64,000 nt of DNA from Pegoplata infirma (lineage: Eukaryota; Arthropoda; Insecta; Diptera; Anthomyiidae): positions 51,298,313-51,362,312 of the forward strand of contig OY992537.1 of NCBI GenBank assembly GCA_963921195.1, given 5' to 3'. The notes beneath the pieces were generated by a model, which saw only the letters and a program-made list of their open reading frames with translations, ran no database searches and had not been told where the DNA came from. Numbering within the stretch: position 1 is the stretch's first letter; every line of letters starts with the position of its first letter. A program made the translations under genes and the position numbers. Positions 1 through 11,985 of this stretch are shown one piece after another.

Positions 1-194
1 GAATAAAGCTGAAGTTTGATAAACAGAACCATTTTTTTGATAGTAAATTTCAACAATGTGCAAGCGTTGCTCTTATGTAAGTCTTTGCATGATAAAATGT
101 CAAACCATACTTAACAAAAACCAACCATCAGCTGTTAAATCGGTTGTCAAATAAAGTTGTATTACCAACTCAAAGTTGTGAACCTCTAAAAAAA

Positions 195-617
195 ACATCC
201 TATATATTATTGATCCATGATCGATTCTAAGACACTGTGAATGTCCGTCCGTCCGTCAGTCTGTCTGTAGATGGCACGATGCAGTCCAAAATAAAAGAGG
301 TAGCCTCCTGCAAGTCGGTAGTCTTATGGTCTTAGGCAGGATAAGTTCGTAAATGGCAAAATCGGCTCAGGGGGAAAAAAGTTCCCCCTTGAAGAACTGA
401 ACCAACCTCTGAAAAAATACACTTTTTTACATGTTTTTTTTGTTAAATAAATGAAACATTTGGTATATTTATCGGGATGGGAAGGTGCTCCTAACGTCCC
501 CCATCACCCCCCCCCCCCCAAACGAACGCCCCTGGCAATTTTTTTTTTAGTTTTTTTACAATTTGGAGGTTGTAAAAGATTCGGCACAGTCGAATTTAAC
601 ACTCTCACTTGTTTTTT
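195..617 (+). repeat. Family C element, 5'-truncated
   Basis: It starts within the GATCGATTCTAAGACA block, has a (GTCC)n tract at 241-268, the GTTCCCCCTTGAAGAA block and the 3' hairpin GATTCGGCACAGTCGAAT followed by CTCTCACTTGTTTT. The TATACCC 5' hairpin is missing. A C-run at about 509-520 is length-prone. A second copy in opposite orientation lies at 1335-1678. Confidence 0.75.
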
Positions 618-850
618 TAAACTTTAAAATTTCAAACATTCAACACTTTTATTTTCTGAACATTTTTTCAACCAAAAATTTTCCGATTCTAAGACATTCT
701 GAAAAAATTTTCCAAAAAAGTTTAACTGAAGATATTCTAACAATATTTTTTACACTTTAAGACATTTTTCCTATTCCTATGTAGTAGACAAACATGTTTT
801 ATATAAAACAAATTAAGACCCTATAATTTTTATCTATAAAACAAAGCATA

Positions 851-1278
851 CACTCAAAAAAAAACAAAATGTTACCAAAAAATCTCGTGATTTTACGAGG
901 CTATTCTCGTAAAATAGGAGGTAGGTAAAATTCTCTTAAAATTACGAGGATTCCTTGTAATTTTGAATGCGCCAAAAATTGGTAAAATAACCAATTTTAA
1001 TGGTAAAAATATTGTTTTAAAACCGGAAAAATAAAAATAAATGGTAAACTTACAGGAAAAAATGGTCAAAAAACAGGTAAATTTAAAAACCAAAATGGTA
1101 AATTTACAAAAAAAAAATTTTTGTTAAACAACATAAATCCTCGTAATAAATTTTTTTTTGTAAAATAACTGTTTCTTTGTAAAATAACTGTTTTTTGTAA
1201 ATTAACTAGAATCCTCTTAATAAATTTTTCAAAATTTTGTCAACTTTTTTTAAATATTTTTCAATAAAAAAAAATTTT
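851..1278 (-). mobile_element. CACTC-end MITE, D-b type, truncated
   Basis: It begins CACTCAAAAAAAAA directly after a TA and runs as the reverse of the intact copy 19599-20358 (shared TCTCGTGATTTTACGAGG and TAAATTTACAAAAA blocks). It stops about 320 bp short of the expected far end, where a family C copy begins. Confidence 0.7.
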
Positions 1279-1334
1279 GTACGGGACTTGGAAAATTAAA
1301 AAAAAACAAGTATATGTATACAAAATTAAAAAAA

Positions 1335-1678
1335 TTTGTCAGGGGCGTTTTTTTGGGGGGGGGGGGGGTGATAGGGTCCGTGGGGGACATGGAGAGCACC
1401 TTCCCATCGCGATAAATATACCAAATGTTTCATTTATTTGTCAAAAATACAAAAAAACATGTAAAAAAGTGTATTTTTTTAGTGGTTGGTTCAGTTCTTC
1501 AAGGGGGAACTTTTTTCCCCATGGGCCGATTTTGCCCATTCGCGAACTTAACCTGCCTATGAACATGAGACACATTTGTGCCAAACTTCAGGAGTGTAGC
1601 TGTTTTATTTTGGACTGCATTGTGTTATTTATAGACAGACGGACGGACAGACGGACATTCATAGAATGTCCGTATTTG
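1335..1678 (-). repeat. Family C fragment, inverted
   Basis: Reverse-strand copy carrying the G-run, the AAGGGGGAACTTTTTTCCCC block and a GACAGACGGACGGACAGACG tract. It forms an interrupted inverted pair with 195-617. The long translation across it is a by-product of the repeat. Confidence 0.7.
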
Positions 1679-3160
1679 AATTTCGAAACTTTTTTTCTTT
1701 GGATTTTTTTTTAGGAACATTTTTTTATCTCTATCTTCATTTGTTTCTTTTGAAATTCGCTCTGAGGGATTTTCGTGTTTTTGAAAATCAAAAAAATTTT
1801 ACACTCAAAAAAATTGTATATTCAAAAATGACTGAAAAAAATTTATACCCAAAATAAAAATTTCTAAGTCGACATTTTAAATCATTTGAAATGCTTTAGT
1901 TACAATATTAAACTAAAAAGGCAAATGCTTTAAAATTTAAATAAAAAATGATTCTGCCCTATTGTACATGGAGAAGTTTTAAAATAATTTTAATAACAAT
2001 ATAAGAATGTTGTACATATTTGTCTAAATTACAAGTTCTATTTCAAAATTTACATAATATTAATCAATATTAATATTTTTTTATTTTAACAATTATAACT
2101 GGTTATTATCTAATAGGTGTTAATGTTCACTCGATTTGAATTTATTAGAATATGTAAATAAATAATAAAAAATATTTAAAAGTATGTATAATATTCGACA
2201 GGTTTTTAATGTAGTTTAAAAATTAATTAATTGTTGGTTTTTTATAAAAAAAATTTAAAATTTTGCTTTCCAAATTTTTAAAATTTCACTAACACAAACT
2301 TTCAACGTTTGACAATCCAAACGTTTAAAGTTCGTGCTGCAAATTTCAATTGTTTTAAACTGGAAATTCAAAATTTTTTTTTGATATTTAAGTAAAATTT
2401 GAATACTTTAAGATTTTACTCTTTGTTTTTTAAATTTTCGTCCCCTAATTATACCTGCCTATCTCAACTGCAAACCTGTTGAAAACATTTATCATCACTT
2501 TTACTATCCGTTTCAAATCGTGACCGCGTACTGAAACAATTTAGTAAATTCATCATTTATCTGACATGTATACATCAGAAATCACAAACCCACAATAGCT
2601 CTATTATTAAATCTACACAACACCTAACTTTCACACGAAACGTGTTTTTGTGTTACATTTTTTTCCTTTTTTTAATACAACAATATTCAATTATTTGCAT
2701 GATAATGCAGGCAAAAACACAATGCAAAAAAATTTAATTTAAAAAAAAATTGTTAAAAAAAAAAATTGTTTAAAAAAAAAAATAGTTGCGGAAATAAATG
2801 TCATGTTGCTTAATGATGATAAACACAAATCGGTGTAATAATTTTAATGTATAAATTTAAATTTAATCGATTTTAAATAATTTAATATGCATTAAAATTA
2901 ATAAATAAATAAAAAGATGTTACAACTTAAACTACACCATGTGACAGTAAAATTACAAACATAATATAAGATGGTTTGAAAAAAGCTCACAAAAATTGCA
3001 AACAAATTTTATGGAAAATATGACCTAAAAATATGCATTTATAGCAAAATATGCAAAAATATGCATTTTTGGTAAAATATGCAAAAGTATGCACTAACGA
3101 ATCGTTGCCGTATTTCAAAAATATTTATTTAAATACGTAATATCTCAATAAATACTTTTG
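1679..3160. other. A+T-rich intronic or upstream DNA, no gene seen
   Basis: A family B tail fragment (TTTTACACTCAAAAAAATT and following) lies at 1790-1870, and a short run of ATGCAAAA/ATGCATTTT units at 3027-3095 resembles the run at 46490-46760. I see no exon-like sequence or splice-flanked coding block. Confidence 0.5.
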
Positions 3161-3179
3161 TTCAACTGGATATCGGGAT

Positions 3180-4050
3180 ATGGTCTTTCATCAGGGTGGC
3201 ATGTTTTCTTTAACTCTTTGCAAAAAATTACGGTTTTTTCCCACGATCAAAAAATTATAAAAAAAATCTTAATTTGTTTTCCTTAACCCTTTTATAAAGC
3301 TTAACAAAAAGACTTTCATTTAAGGTTAATTTGAGCTAAATCCTATCATTTTAACCCCTAGCCCTTCGATCAAGTTTTGTTTTCTCTTAGAAAATTTTCA
3401 CCTGAAATTCTAAACTTTGATCGAAGAGCGCCATCGGTTAAAATCGTCCGCTTTGGCTCAAATTAAGTTTAAATGAAAGTTTGTCTCAAGCTCTATGAAA
3501 TAGTTAATGGAAAAAAATAGAGATTTTTTTTAATTTCTTGAACGTAGGAAAAAACCGGCAAAAATTTTGAAATATTTTGACAATTTCACGAGGCAATATC
3601 TCGCTCGACTGATTTCAAAAGAATTTTGATATTTGTATTCAGCATGACAAAATTACTAAAAATAAGGTATCGCATGATACATTATTTTTATTATTTATTT
3701 CATAATTTTTCTAAAATCCCAAAATTTTGTGAAAATTTTACAAAAATCCGAATCTTTGACCGAAAGGCGCCATGGGTTAAAATTATCGGGTTTGGCTTAA
3801 ATTAAGTTCAAATGAAATATTATCTCAAGCTTTATGAAAAGAATAAGGAAAATATATTTTGAGATTTCTTTTTTAAACGTAGGAAAAAAACTCCTTTTTT
3901 AACAAATTTCAAATAGCGATTTATCGATATGATGATATTTTTGTTCAGCGCATTAAAATTAACAAGAATGATACGACGCTAGACATCTATTTTCAAAGTT
4001 TTGAAAATTCAAAAACTTTTATTGCCGGACGCTACGGTTTAATTTAATCC
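3180..4050. repeat. Inverted and direct repeat block
   Basis: The phrase GGTTAAAATCGTCCGCTTTGG...AAATTAAG...AAATGAAAGT at 3436-3480 recurs directly at about 3775-3820 and inverted at about 3315-3360, each beside a TTTGATCG/GCGCCAT block. It is a degenerate foldback repeat of unknown class. Confidence 0.6.
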
Positions 4051-4060
4051 GATTGTCCAT

Positions 4061-5390
4061 TTCATCAATATTTTTTTTTATCAATATATTTTTTTAAAAT
4101 TTTAATTTTGATCAATTTTTTTTTTTTCATCAATATTTTTTTTTTTCATTAATATTTTTTTTCATCAATACTTTTTTTTCATCCATATTTTTTTTTATCA
4201 ATATTTTTTTATCAATATTTATACCCTACACCACTCTGCGGTACAGGGTATAATGAGTTTGTGCTGATGTTTGTAACTACCAGAAATATTGGTCCTAGAC
4301 CTACCTTCAAGTATACCGATCGACTCAGAATTACTTTTTGAGTCGATTTAGCGATGTCCGTCCGTCCGTCTGTCCATCTATCGGTTTAAGCACAATGCAG
4401 GTCGCAATTTTCAATCAATTGCCTTGAAATTTGAAACTTAAGCATCTTTTGGCCCAAGGAATTTGGAGAAAATCGGTATATGTTAAGACCTAGCCCCCAT
4501 ACAAACGCCCCTTTGGATTCGGCTAAAATGACTCTAATTACCGTATTTTAATAGATATCGCTTTGAAATTTAGCAGATAATCAAAATTTATATGCAAGAA
4601 TCACCATTCTAAATTTCAAAGGAATCGGGTCAGTCCTTCTGGTAGTCCCCATACAAACCACTCTCCCGATATTCACATAATTCCCTCAAAATTCGTAAAA
4701 ATGGAAATATTTGATAAAAATTTTATTTTTAGGTTTTAAACTTGTATTTTAGTAACCTTATTAAATCGGAATATAATTGGACCATTTTTGGACTTGATCC
4801 CTTATATAAAAATTTCGACCGATATTTAGTTAAATCGGTCAATTGACAAAAAATAAACCAATTCCACTAAAATTTGACCTGTGTGTGTTTTCTACACTAA
4901 ATAAAGATCTAACAAGGACAGTTCCAATCGGTCCATGTTTGGACTTGGGACCCATTTTACGGGAAACACTGGTGTAGGGTATCATATGGTCGGTCTTGAC
5001 CGACTATAACTTTCTTACTTGTTTTTTTATCAATATTTTTTTACATTAATTTTTCTTTCATCAATACTTTTTTTCATCCATATTTTTTTTTATCAATATT
5101 TGTTTTCATCAATATTTTTTTATCAATAATTTTTTTTCTTCAATATTTGTTTTATCAATATTTTTTTTCAATATTTTTTTTATCAATATTTTTTTTTATC
5201 AATATTTTTTTTTAATCAAAATTTTTTTCACATTAATATTTTTTTCATCAATATTTTTTTTTTCATCAATATTTTTTTCATCAATAATTTTTTCATCAAT
5301 ATTTTTTTCATGAATATTTTTTTTCATAAATTTTTTATCAATAATATTTTTTCATTAAAAACTTTTTTTCATCAAAAAGTTTTTTGATCG
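4061..5390. repeat. (TTTTTTTATCAATA)n low-complexity array
   Basis: Degenerate units of ATCAATA plus a T-run fill 4061-4219 and 5023-5390. The family A element at 4220-5022 sits in the middle of the array. A reverse-complement array is at 36600-37140. Confidence 0.85.
4220..5022 (+). mobile_element. Family A element, complete (Helentron/DINE-1-like)
   Basis: The 5' end TATACCCTACACCACTC...GGGTATA forms a hairpin; (GTCC)n is at 4357-4376; the 3' end has GTGTAGGGTAT, the hairpin GGTCGGTCTTGACCGAC and TTTCTTACTTG before a T-run. No coding capacity. The TATACCC hairpin plus (GTCY)n layout is that of dipteran mini-me/DINE-1 elements, which are non-autonomous Helentrons. Confidence 0.85.
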
Positions 5391-5570
5391 AAAAACACAG
5401 ACAAACAGATACAATGATATTACTAGAATGTCTTAGAAACCTTTATGGATCAATAATATATGAACATAATGGGGTCCTCAACCGATATTGCGACAATGCG
5501 TTTTGCATGGAATGACAGATTAATATGGCGTTATTTGTATACCCTCCAATCTTGTGAAACATTGCTCTAG
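5391..5570 (-). repeat. Family B/C 5'-end fragment
   Basis: Reverse-strand remnant with AGAATGTCTTAGAAACC, GGGGTCCTCAACCGATATT, GGAATGACAGATT and TATACCCTCCAA, which match the 5' end of families B and C. The remainder is missing. Confidence 0.6.
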
Positions 5571-5576
5571 GACCTC

Positions 5577-6035
5577 ACACAAAAAAAAACCTTGTTAAAT
5601 TACTAGAAAAAGTCTCGTTATCCCATTTTACCAATATTTGACAGTTTTTCTTGTTTTTTTAACAAAAAATTTTCGATCGAAATTTAAATTTTTTTTGTAA
5701 TTTTACATTTTTTTTTATAATTTTACAAATTTCCAACTTTTTTACAAAAAAATTCTAGTAAATTCACGAGAATTCCTTGTAAGTTTTATTTTGCTAAAAA
5801 AAATCTCGTAATTATTACTAGGAATTCTCGTAAAATAGGAGGTAGCAAAAAAAAAATCTAATAAAATCACGAGATCTCCTTGTAAGTTTTATCGCGTCAA
5901 AAAAAATTTTAAATTTACAATTTTATTGGTAAACAGCTTGTAAAATTACAAAATTATTGGTAAAAAGCTTGTAAAACTACAAGAAATTTTTGTCAATAGG
6001 AGGTAGCAAAAAATAAAAGTTATAAGTTTTTCCTG
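5577..6035. mobile_element. D-type CACTC/CACAC MITE, degenerate
   Basis: It starts CACACAAAAAAAAACCTTG and contains the D-family phrases AAATTACTAG, CCAATATTTGACAGTTTTT, CTCGTAAAATAGGAGGTAGC and GTAAAATTACAAAATTATTGG. The right terminus is not clear; it abuts family B sequence. Confidence 0.65.
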
Positions 6036-6146
6036 TATATATCTTCATCATCCTCGTCAATTTTCAGACGTTTATCTGTCTGTTGAAAACACGCTAACTT
6101 TTAAAAGACGTGACGGAGACTTCTGAAGTTTTGCATATATGTTGGA

Positions 6147-9100
6147 TAGTGTCCCTTATTTTGGAAATGTTGGAAATGTTGAGACGGTACCCCCTCATTT
6201 TTTTCCTTTTGACTAAAAAATAACTCAGGAAAAATTTTACGCCCCTAAGACCACGCCTTCCCTACGCGACGCACAGTGCTTCGTTCCCATATAACGAAGG
6301 GACAAAAATAGAAGGAGTTGTCACATATTTTTGAAATTTGGTACACGTGCATAAAACGTCGTAGTTAAGAAAAATATGAATTTTTGGAAAAATCGGTGCA
6401 AGGACACGCCTACCGCCCATGTGTCCTGAAATTGAAAAAATTAATTTTAGCTTCAATAATGCCCACAAAATTACAAAAAGTGGTCATGCTGATACACATT
6501 CAACTAGCAACTTGTGTATAAATTTTCATTTAAATCGGAGCAAGGACTCAAGGTCCTGCCATATATCCTTTTTCTTTAAAACGCTATAACACCTACGAAA
6601 ATTGTCCGATCGTAAAAAAAACTTTGTAAGCAAATTAATATTCCTTAGATATATATTAATACCAAATTTGGGCCAAATCGGATTAGTAGTGTGGAAAATA
6701 TAAAATCATCCTTTTTTAAAAAATTTGTTATTTTTATTTTTTATGTCGTCTAAAAAAGGTCAAAGAGATGTATTAAATCAACTTCTGAGCTACATAATGT
6801 TTATACATGTCTATAGTGAAATTTGATGGCGGTTCTTTTTTTAGAATACATCAACCCCCTATCTTCCATTTTTAGGGGTAATTTTTGTCCTTTTTTTTTC
6901 ATATCCTCGTAGAACAACACTAAAACTTGCGTTTAAATAGTTAATATCTTCTACAAAAATGTTAAGCATCAAATTTTACTAGGGGTTGTCAAATGCCAAA
7001 AGATCGTGCGATACAATAAAAATGCTTTAAAAAGTAAAATTGTTAAGTATCACATATTGTTAAATAGCGTTTACCAAAGTAGATGGAAATAAGTCGAAAA
7101 ATGTACTAAAAAACTATTGAGATAAAAAATATTTATACTTCTCTACAGTGAAATTTAATGGCGGTTCTTTTGTTAGAATATATGAACCCTCTATCTTCCA
7201 TTTTAATGGGTCATTTTAGTCCTTATTTCAAATATTCTTATAAAATTCAATAAAACGAGCGTTTAAAGGTTAAAGCGTAATACTAAATTCCTTTTTTAAT
7301 GTTTCTTATAATTTATAATTTTTCAGTAGAATACACTGTGCAACAAATTTGGGGTCACTTTCACGGAGTGTATCTTATATTGAACAAAACAAAAAATGAA
7401 AGTATGCCATTTGTAAACCAAAACCCATGAATTGTTTAGAAGTCTTTAAAAAAGGCAATTGGAATGATTAAAAAAATCTACTAAATGTTTGTAGAACATT
7501 TTAACACTTTAAACATACGTTTAAGTGGTTTTTATAAGAATATTTTAAAAATGGACTGAAATGACCCCTGACAATGGGAGATAGAGGGTTAATATGTTCT
7601 AAGAAAAAAGAAACATCGAATTTTACTGAATACATCTATTAACAGTAAGCTTAGAAGTACATTTGTTACATTATTTTAAATTATTTCACACGATTTTGGT
7701 GAAATACAATTTAACAATTTAAAATATTTTTTTTTTTAGGCATTTTGCTTTTATCTCATGAACTTTTGGTATTTTACAACTAATAATGAAATTCTGTGCA
7801 GAAAATTTTTGTATAACTTGTTAACCCTTTAATCGAAAGTGTAAGTGTTATTCTACGAGGGTATTTGGAAAAGAGACTAAAATGACCCCAAAAATGGGAG
7901 GTAGAGGGTTAATATATTCTTAGAAAAGAACCGTCATCCAATTTTATCAAAGACATCAATTAACCTCATTTAGCACACAATTAAATTTAATATTTTTTTT
8001 ACTTATTCTGAATGACTTCTTCTGAGCGCCTTTGAAAAAACAAAAATTAAAAACTTCAGTGGGCCATAAAAAAAACTCGAGTTAAATTTTCGAAATTCTT
8101 CAAGGGTTTTGATCTAATAATATAATACTAATAATATACTTTCATTTTGCTTTTTTACCCATTTAAAACATAAAATCGTGTTGCACAATGATATTAAATA
8201 TAAAAATAAAAAAAATAAAAAAATAAATGCCTGAATTTTGAGTAAAAATCATGAATTTAGGCATTTAAAAAATCTATTTTTTTTTAATTTGTGGTCAAAA
8301 GTGGGCCCTAATTTTTGAATACACTGTTAGACAAGAGTATAAACTAAAAAAATATCCACGAAAAAAATATATAATTTTATATAATTTTTTTTAAAACTCC
8401 TTCAAACTTTAGTAATTTTTGGATTTTTAATAGAAAAATTTGCTTTTCTGCGCAATAAAAAATATTTTTTTTTGCAAATATATGCAAAATTCTATATTTT
8501 AATTTAATTACAAATACATCAAAGTACTTGAAAACAAAATTTCGAAACATTTTATTAAAAAATTGATTTTTGAGAATTATTTTTGTGAAACAACTAAAAC
8601 ACATTTTCCTGTTAAGTCATTTTTGCATAAAATTCTCTGAGTTTAGCGCCCTCTCGTGGTGGCAAAAGCAATCAGAAAAAATATTTTTGTTAATATTTAT
8701 TTGAGATACCTTATTATCTTTCAAAAAATCTGTATTTAAACACAATTTGAGACAAAAATTTTTTTTTTGATTTTTGTCCATGGGTCGAAGCATAGTGCGA
8801 CGGGGCCTTAAAGAACGGGGCCTTAAAAATAATTTTTCTATACAAACCAAAAAATTTTTTTTTGATTTTTAATTTTTTTGTTATTAATTATAATATTACT
8901 TGGTTAGCTTATTCATGACAAAAAATTTGATTTTGGTGCGATGAGGCTTTCAGTTCTAAAAAATTTTTCGAAAAAAAAAATTTAGAGCTTTTGGGGTCCT
9001 ACAGTAAAAATTTTTTAAAATTTTTTTTTTTTTAGTTTTGACAAGCAACGGTTTTAGTTGCTTTTAATGGTATATATTCATAAAAAAATATTATTCATAT

Positions 9101-9609
9101 CTGTGACATCTTGATCGTGTATCGAAAAACATCAAAAATGCATTTTTTACCCTTTTTTAGATCACGATAAAGATGTCACAGATAGGAATAATATTTTTTT
9201 ATGAAAATATATCATTAAAAGCAACAATTCAACTAAAACGGTTGCTTGTCAAAACTAAAAAAAAATATTTTTTAAAAAATTTTTACTGTAGGACCCCAAA
9301 AGCTCAAAATTTTTTTTTTCGAAAAATTTTTTAGAACTGAAAGCCTCATCCCACCAAAATCAAATTTTTTGTCGTGAATAAGCTAATCAAGTAATATTAT
9401 AATTAATAACAAAAAAAATCAAAAAAAAATTTTTTTGCTTTGTATGGAAAAATGATTTTTAAGGCCCCGCTCTTTACGGCCCCGTCGCGTAGAGAAGGCG
9501 TGGTCGTAGGGGCGTAAAATTTTTCCTGAGTTTTTTTTTAGTCAAAAGGAAAAAAATGAGGGGGTACCGTCTCAACATTTCCAACATTTCCAAAATAAGG
9601 GACACTCTA
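6147..9609. mobile_element. hAT-type non-autonomous element, 3.46 kb
   Basis: Its ends are TAGTGTCCCTTATTTTGG and the inverse of TAGAGTGTCCCTTATTTTGG. The inverted arms extend at least 120 bp (6147-6275 against 9486-9609). The flanks carry the 8-bp duplication ATGTTGGA (6139-6146 and 9610-9617). Inside are repeated and inverted copies of a CCCTCTATCTTCCATTTT block (about 6840, 7185, 7570, 7880) and a large hairpin at 8797-9488. No credible transposase ORF is present. Confidence 0.85.
8797..9488. repeat. About 345-bp-arm hairpin
   Basis: GCGACGGGGCCTTAAAGAAC at the left is mirrored by GGCCCCGTCGC at the right. The arms pair through the ACTTGGTTAGCTTATTCATG and AGCTTTTGGGGTCCTACAG blocks to a centre near 9140. 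It lies inside the 6147-9609 element and may be a foldback MITE or part of that element. Confidence 0.85.
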
Positions 9610-10184
9610 ATGTTGGAAATCGGTCTAGTGGTTCAAAAGTTATAAGCAAAAGAGTGAATTTCGGCAAAGATTTTTTGCGAATTTATAAGATAAAAAAACA
9701 CGCTAGCTTTCGAAAGACAATTATGAGGGTGCTGAAGCTTGGAATATACTATATTTGTTCCCCTGGTATGGTTCGTATTGAATTTCAGCCAAATCGTTTA
9801 GGTGTTTAAAAAAGTTATTAGCTAAACCGTAAATTTTAGATTGGTTTCATCTAAAATTCACGTTTTGAAAAAACCTAGCTTTAAAAAAACAAGCTTTAAA
9901 AACATTGATAAGCCACAAAATTACTTTAAAAACTATTTTTGTCACTCAAAAGTATTTTTACAGTAAAAAAAAAATACACTCGAAAAAAATTTTACACTCA
10001 AAAAAAAATTAGCATTTTTTTTTACAAAAATGACAAAAAAAAGTTTTTACTCAAAATAAAATATTTCTAATCAAATTTGTATTTTTTTTTCACATTAGAA
10101 AATTTACTATCCTTTAAAAAGGGCATTGTGGAGGGTATTAATAGATTCGGCCAAGTCGAATTTAACTTTTCTACTTGTTTTATA

Positions 10185-10440
10185 TTAATACAGCAAAACA
10201 TTATCATGATTCAATTGTTTGGGAAGACTTCAAAATTCGTAGGCATTTTTTAAAAGTTTTTACTCAAAATAAAATTGTTCTAGTCAAAATTTGTTCAGAA
10301 ATATTTTTTGCGTTAGAAAAATTACAATTACTTAAAAATTGGGTTTCTACTCAAATTTATAAGTATTGAAAATGTTTTAAGCATTTTGGAGGGTATTTAT
10401 GGATTCGGCCAAGCCGGATTAACATTTTCTACTTGATTTG
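10185..10440 (+). repeat. Family B 3'-tail fragment
   Basis: A second tail directly follows the one ending at 10177. It contains GGAGGGTATTTATGGATTCG, the hairpin ATTCGGCCAAGCCGGAT and CTACTTG. Only the 3' part of the family is present. Confidence 0.65.
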
Positions 10441-10700
10441 AATTTCCTGCTGTAAATGGTTTATTTCACAGAACATAAATCTAAATAGAATTTCCACAAT
10501 ATATGAAATAAATTTTTCATTTAAATACTTAACTACTAGTTTTTTTTCTAAATAAACTTAATAATTCTACTTAAATCGATTCAAGTAATCGGGGAATTTA
10601 TTATTCAATTCTTTGAACAATTAATTTAAAATAAAGTAGTTTTTCTATAAATTAATTGCTGTTAAATATTATAAAACGATTCTTTATTTTATTATTACAG

Positions 10701-10939
10701 TGGTTTGGATAGCTCATCATGTTCATCGTGCATATCATTATTAAAAAAATTAGCTTCCCAGGGTCATACTATTGTATGCACTATACATCAGCCTTCGGCC
10801 TTAATATTTGAAATGTTTGATAAATTATATACCGTAGTACAGGGTCACTGTATGTATCAAGGTACTATCCGGGAGCTGGTACCATTTTTGGCCGATCAAA
10901 ATCTAGTGTGTCCAAGCTATCATAATCCAGCTGATTTTT
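10701..10939 (+). CDS. ABCG1-like transporter, exon with D-loop and H-loop
   Basis: The acceptor is a T-rich tract ending ATTATTACAG. The first base completes a Ser codon from the missing upstream exon and is followed by G-L-D-S-S-S-C, the D-loop just after Walker B in all ABCG proteins. TIHQPS carries the switch histidine (H-loop). The exon continues through the FEMFDKL segment to NPADF, which closes the nucleotide-binding domain. It ends one base into a Leu codon before GTAAGT. No upstream exon with the signature motif is visible in 1-10700. Stops are absent across the exon and its phase agrees with the next one. Confidence 0.93.
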
Positions 10940-11032
10940 GTAAGTTTTTTAAAAAAAGGAAATTTTTTAATAATTATTTTCTTTTGCAAATAATTGTGTT
11001 TAATTTTATGTTTTTATTTTTTTTAATTTTAG

Positions 11033-11164
11033 TACTTGAAGTTGCCGTTGGGGATTATGAACGTGATTTGGATAAACTAATTAATGCCGCAAATAAGAAA
11101 TATTTTGAAGATAGTGATTTAAACCAATTAACTCAAGTGACGCGGTTTATTTCAAAGATTGAAG
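11033..11164 (+). CDS. ABCG1-like transporter, exon after the ATPase domain
   Basis: The exon completes the split Leu codon and reads L-E-V-A-V-G-D-Y, the usual continuation of NPADF in ABCG proteins, then a charged helix ([18 protein letters not shown]) that leads into the linker. It ends at AAG|GTAATT with one base of an Ala codon. The upstream intron is only 93 bp, divisible by three, and has no in-frame stop. Confidence 0.9.
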
Positions 11165-11429
11165 GTAATTTAAACAAACCATTTAATAATTTTTCTAAAT
11201 TAAATTGTTTTGACTTTTTTTTTGTTTAATAGAAAGTTAACGAACGCATTTTAAATTGCTTTAATTACTAGGTTTAAACAAAGGTTGCAAAAGTTAATTA
11301 AAGGTGTTTTTTTTATTTTGTAAACAACATAAAGTTCTACGACTTTAAGATTTTTAAAAATTTCTCTAACTGCACTTTCATGCAGAAATTTCTTTAGATT
11401 GTAGGAAATTTGTATGACTACATTAAAAA

Positions 11430-11985
11430 AAATTCTCTGTATAATCAGCAGAAAAATCTGCTGAAAATACACACATTTTCAGCCACATGAGAAATCTGCT
11501 GATTTTAGCAGACGGGGTTTGCTAAATAACTGTGTTGATTACCTAAGTGAAATCAGCAGAGAAATCTGTCGAGACAGCAGAAAAATCAACTTTTCACAAA
11601 TGATGACAAGAAGATTTTAAAAATATTTTTTAAAGTGTTAAATTTTTTAAGTTAAACTGTTTTCCAAGAATAAAACTTCCATTTTTTTTTAAGATCAAAC
11701 AAAAAAACTTTTAATTTTTTTAAAGGAATAACTAAATATTTCTGTAAAATTAACAAAACAATCTGCTGTTTTGTTTTTTATTTTAATAATTTTTAATTTT
11801 AAACTTCAGAAAAATTTATTAAATTTTAGATTTTTTTTTCTGCAAAATAACAAAATAATCTGCTAAAAATCTGTACAAGAATAAAAAGAAACAGTAAAAT
11901 TGCAGAAAAATTTTTTATTTTCTAAAATTTGATGACAGAGAATTTACTTAAAATATATATTTCAGCAGAAAAATCTGCTTACCAG
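11430..11985. mobile_element. E-type element (CAGCAGAAAAATCTGCTG repeats), no clear termini
   Basis: It shares AATTCTCTGT..AATCAGCAGAAAAATCTGC, CATGAGAAATCTGCTGATTT and the GCAGAC.GGTTTGCTAAATA block with the intact copy at 25524-26198. The CACTC termini are degraded. It lacks the tRNA-like insert seen in the other copy. Confidence 0.65.

Larger units (their letters stand above)
6068..10177 (+). mobile_element. Family B element split by a hAT-type insertion
   Basis: The left part (6068-6146) has TGTTGAAAACACGCTAACTTT; the right part (9618-10177) resumes with GGTTCAAAAGTTATAAGC and ends with the 3' hairpin GATTCGGCCAAGTCGAAT and CTACTTG. Comparison with the intact copy at 29759-30501 shows that 6147-9609 is inserted. 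The 5' hairpin is missing. Confidence 0.8.

Noticed and set aside
1277..1714. 145-codon open frame
   Set aside because: Runs through a G-run and a family C repeat; no splice sites or conserved motif.
1..10700. Upstream ABCG exons with Walker A or signature motif
   Set aside because: I looked for LSGG/GGQ-type and DEPT-type coding on the + strand before the first exon and found none; they must lie beyond the window.
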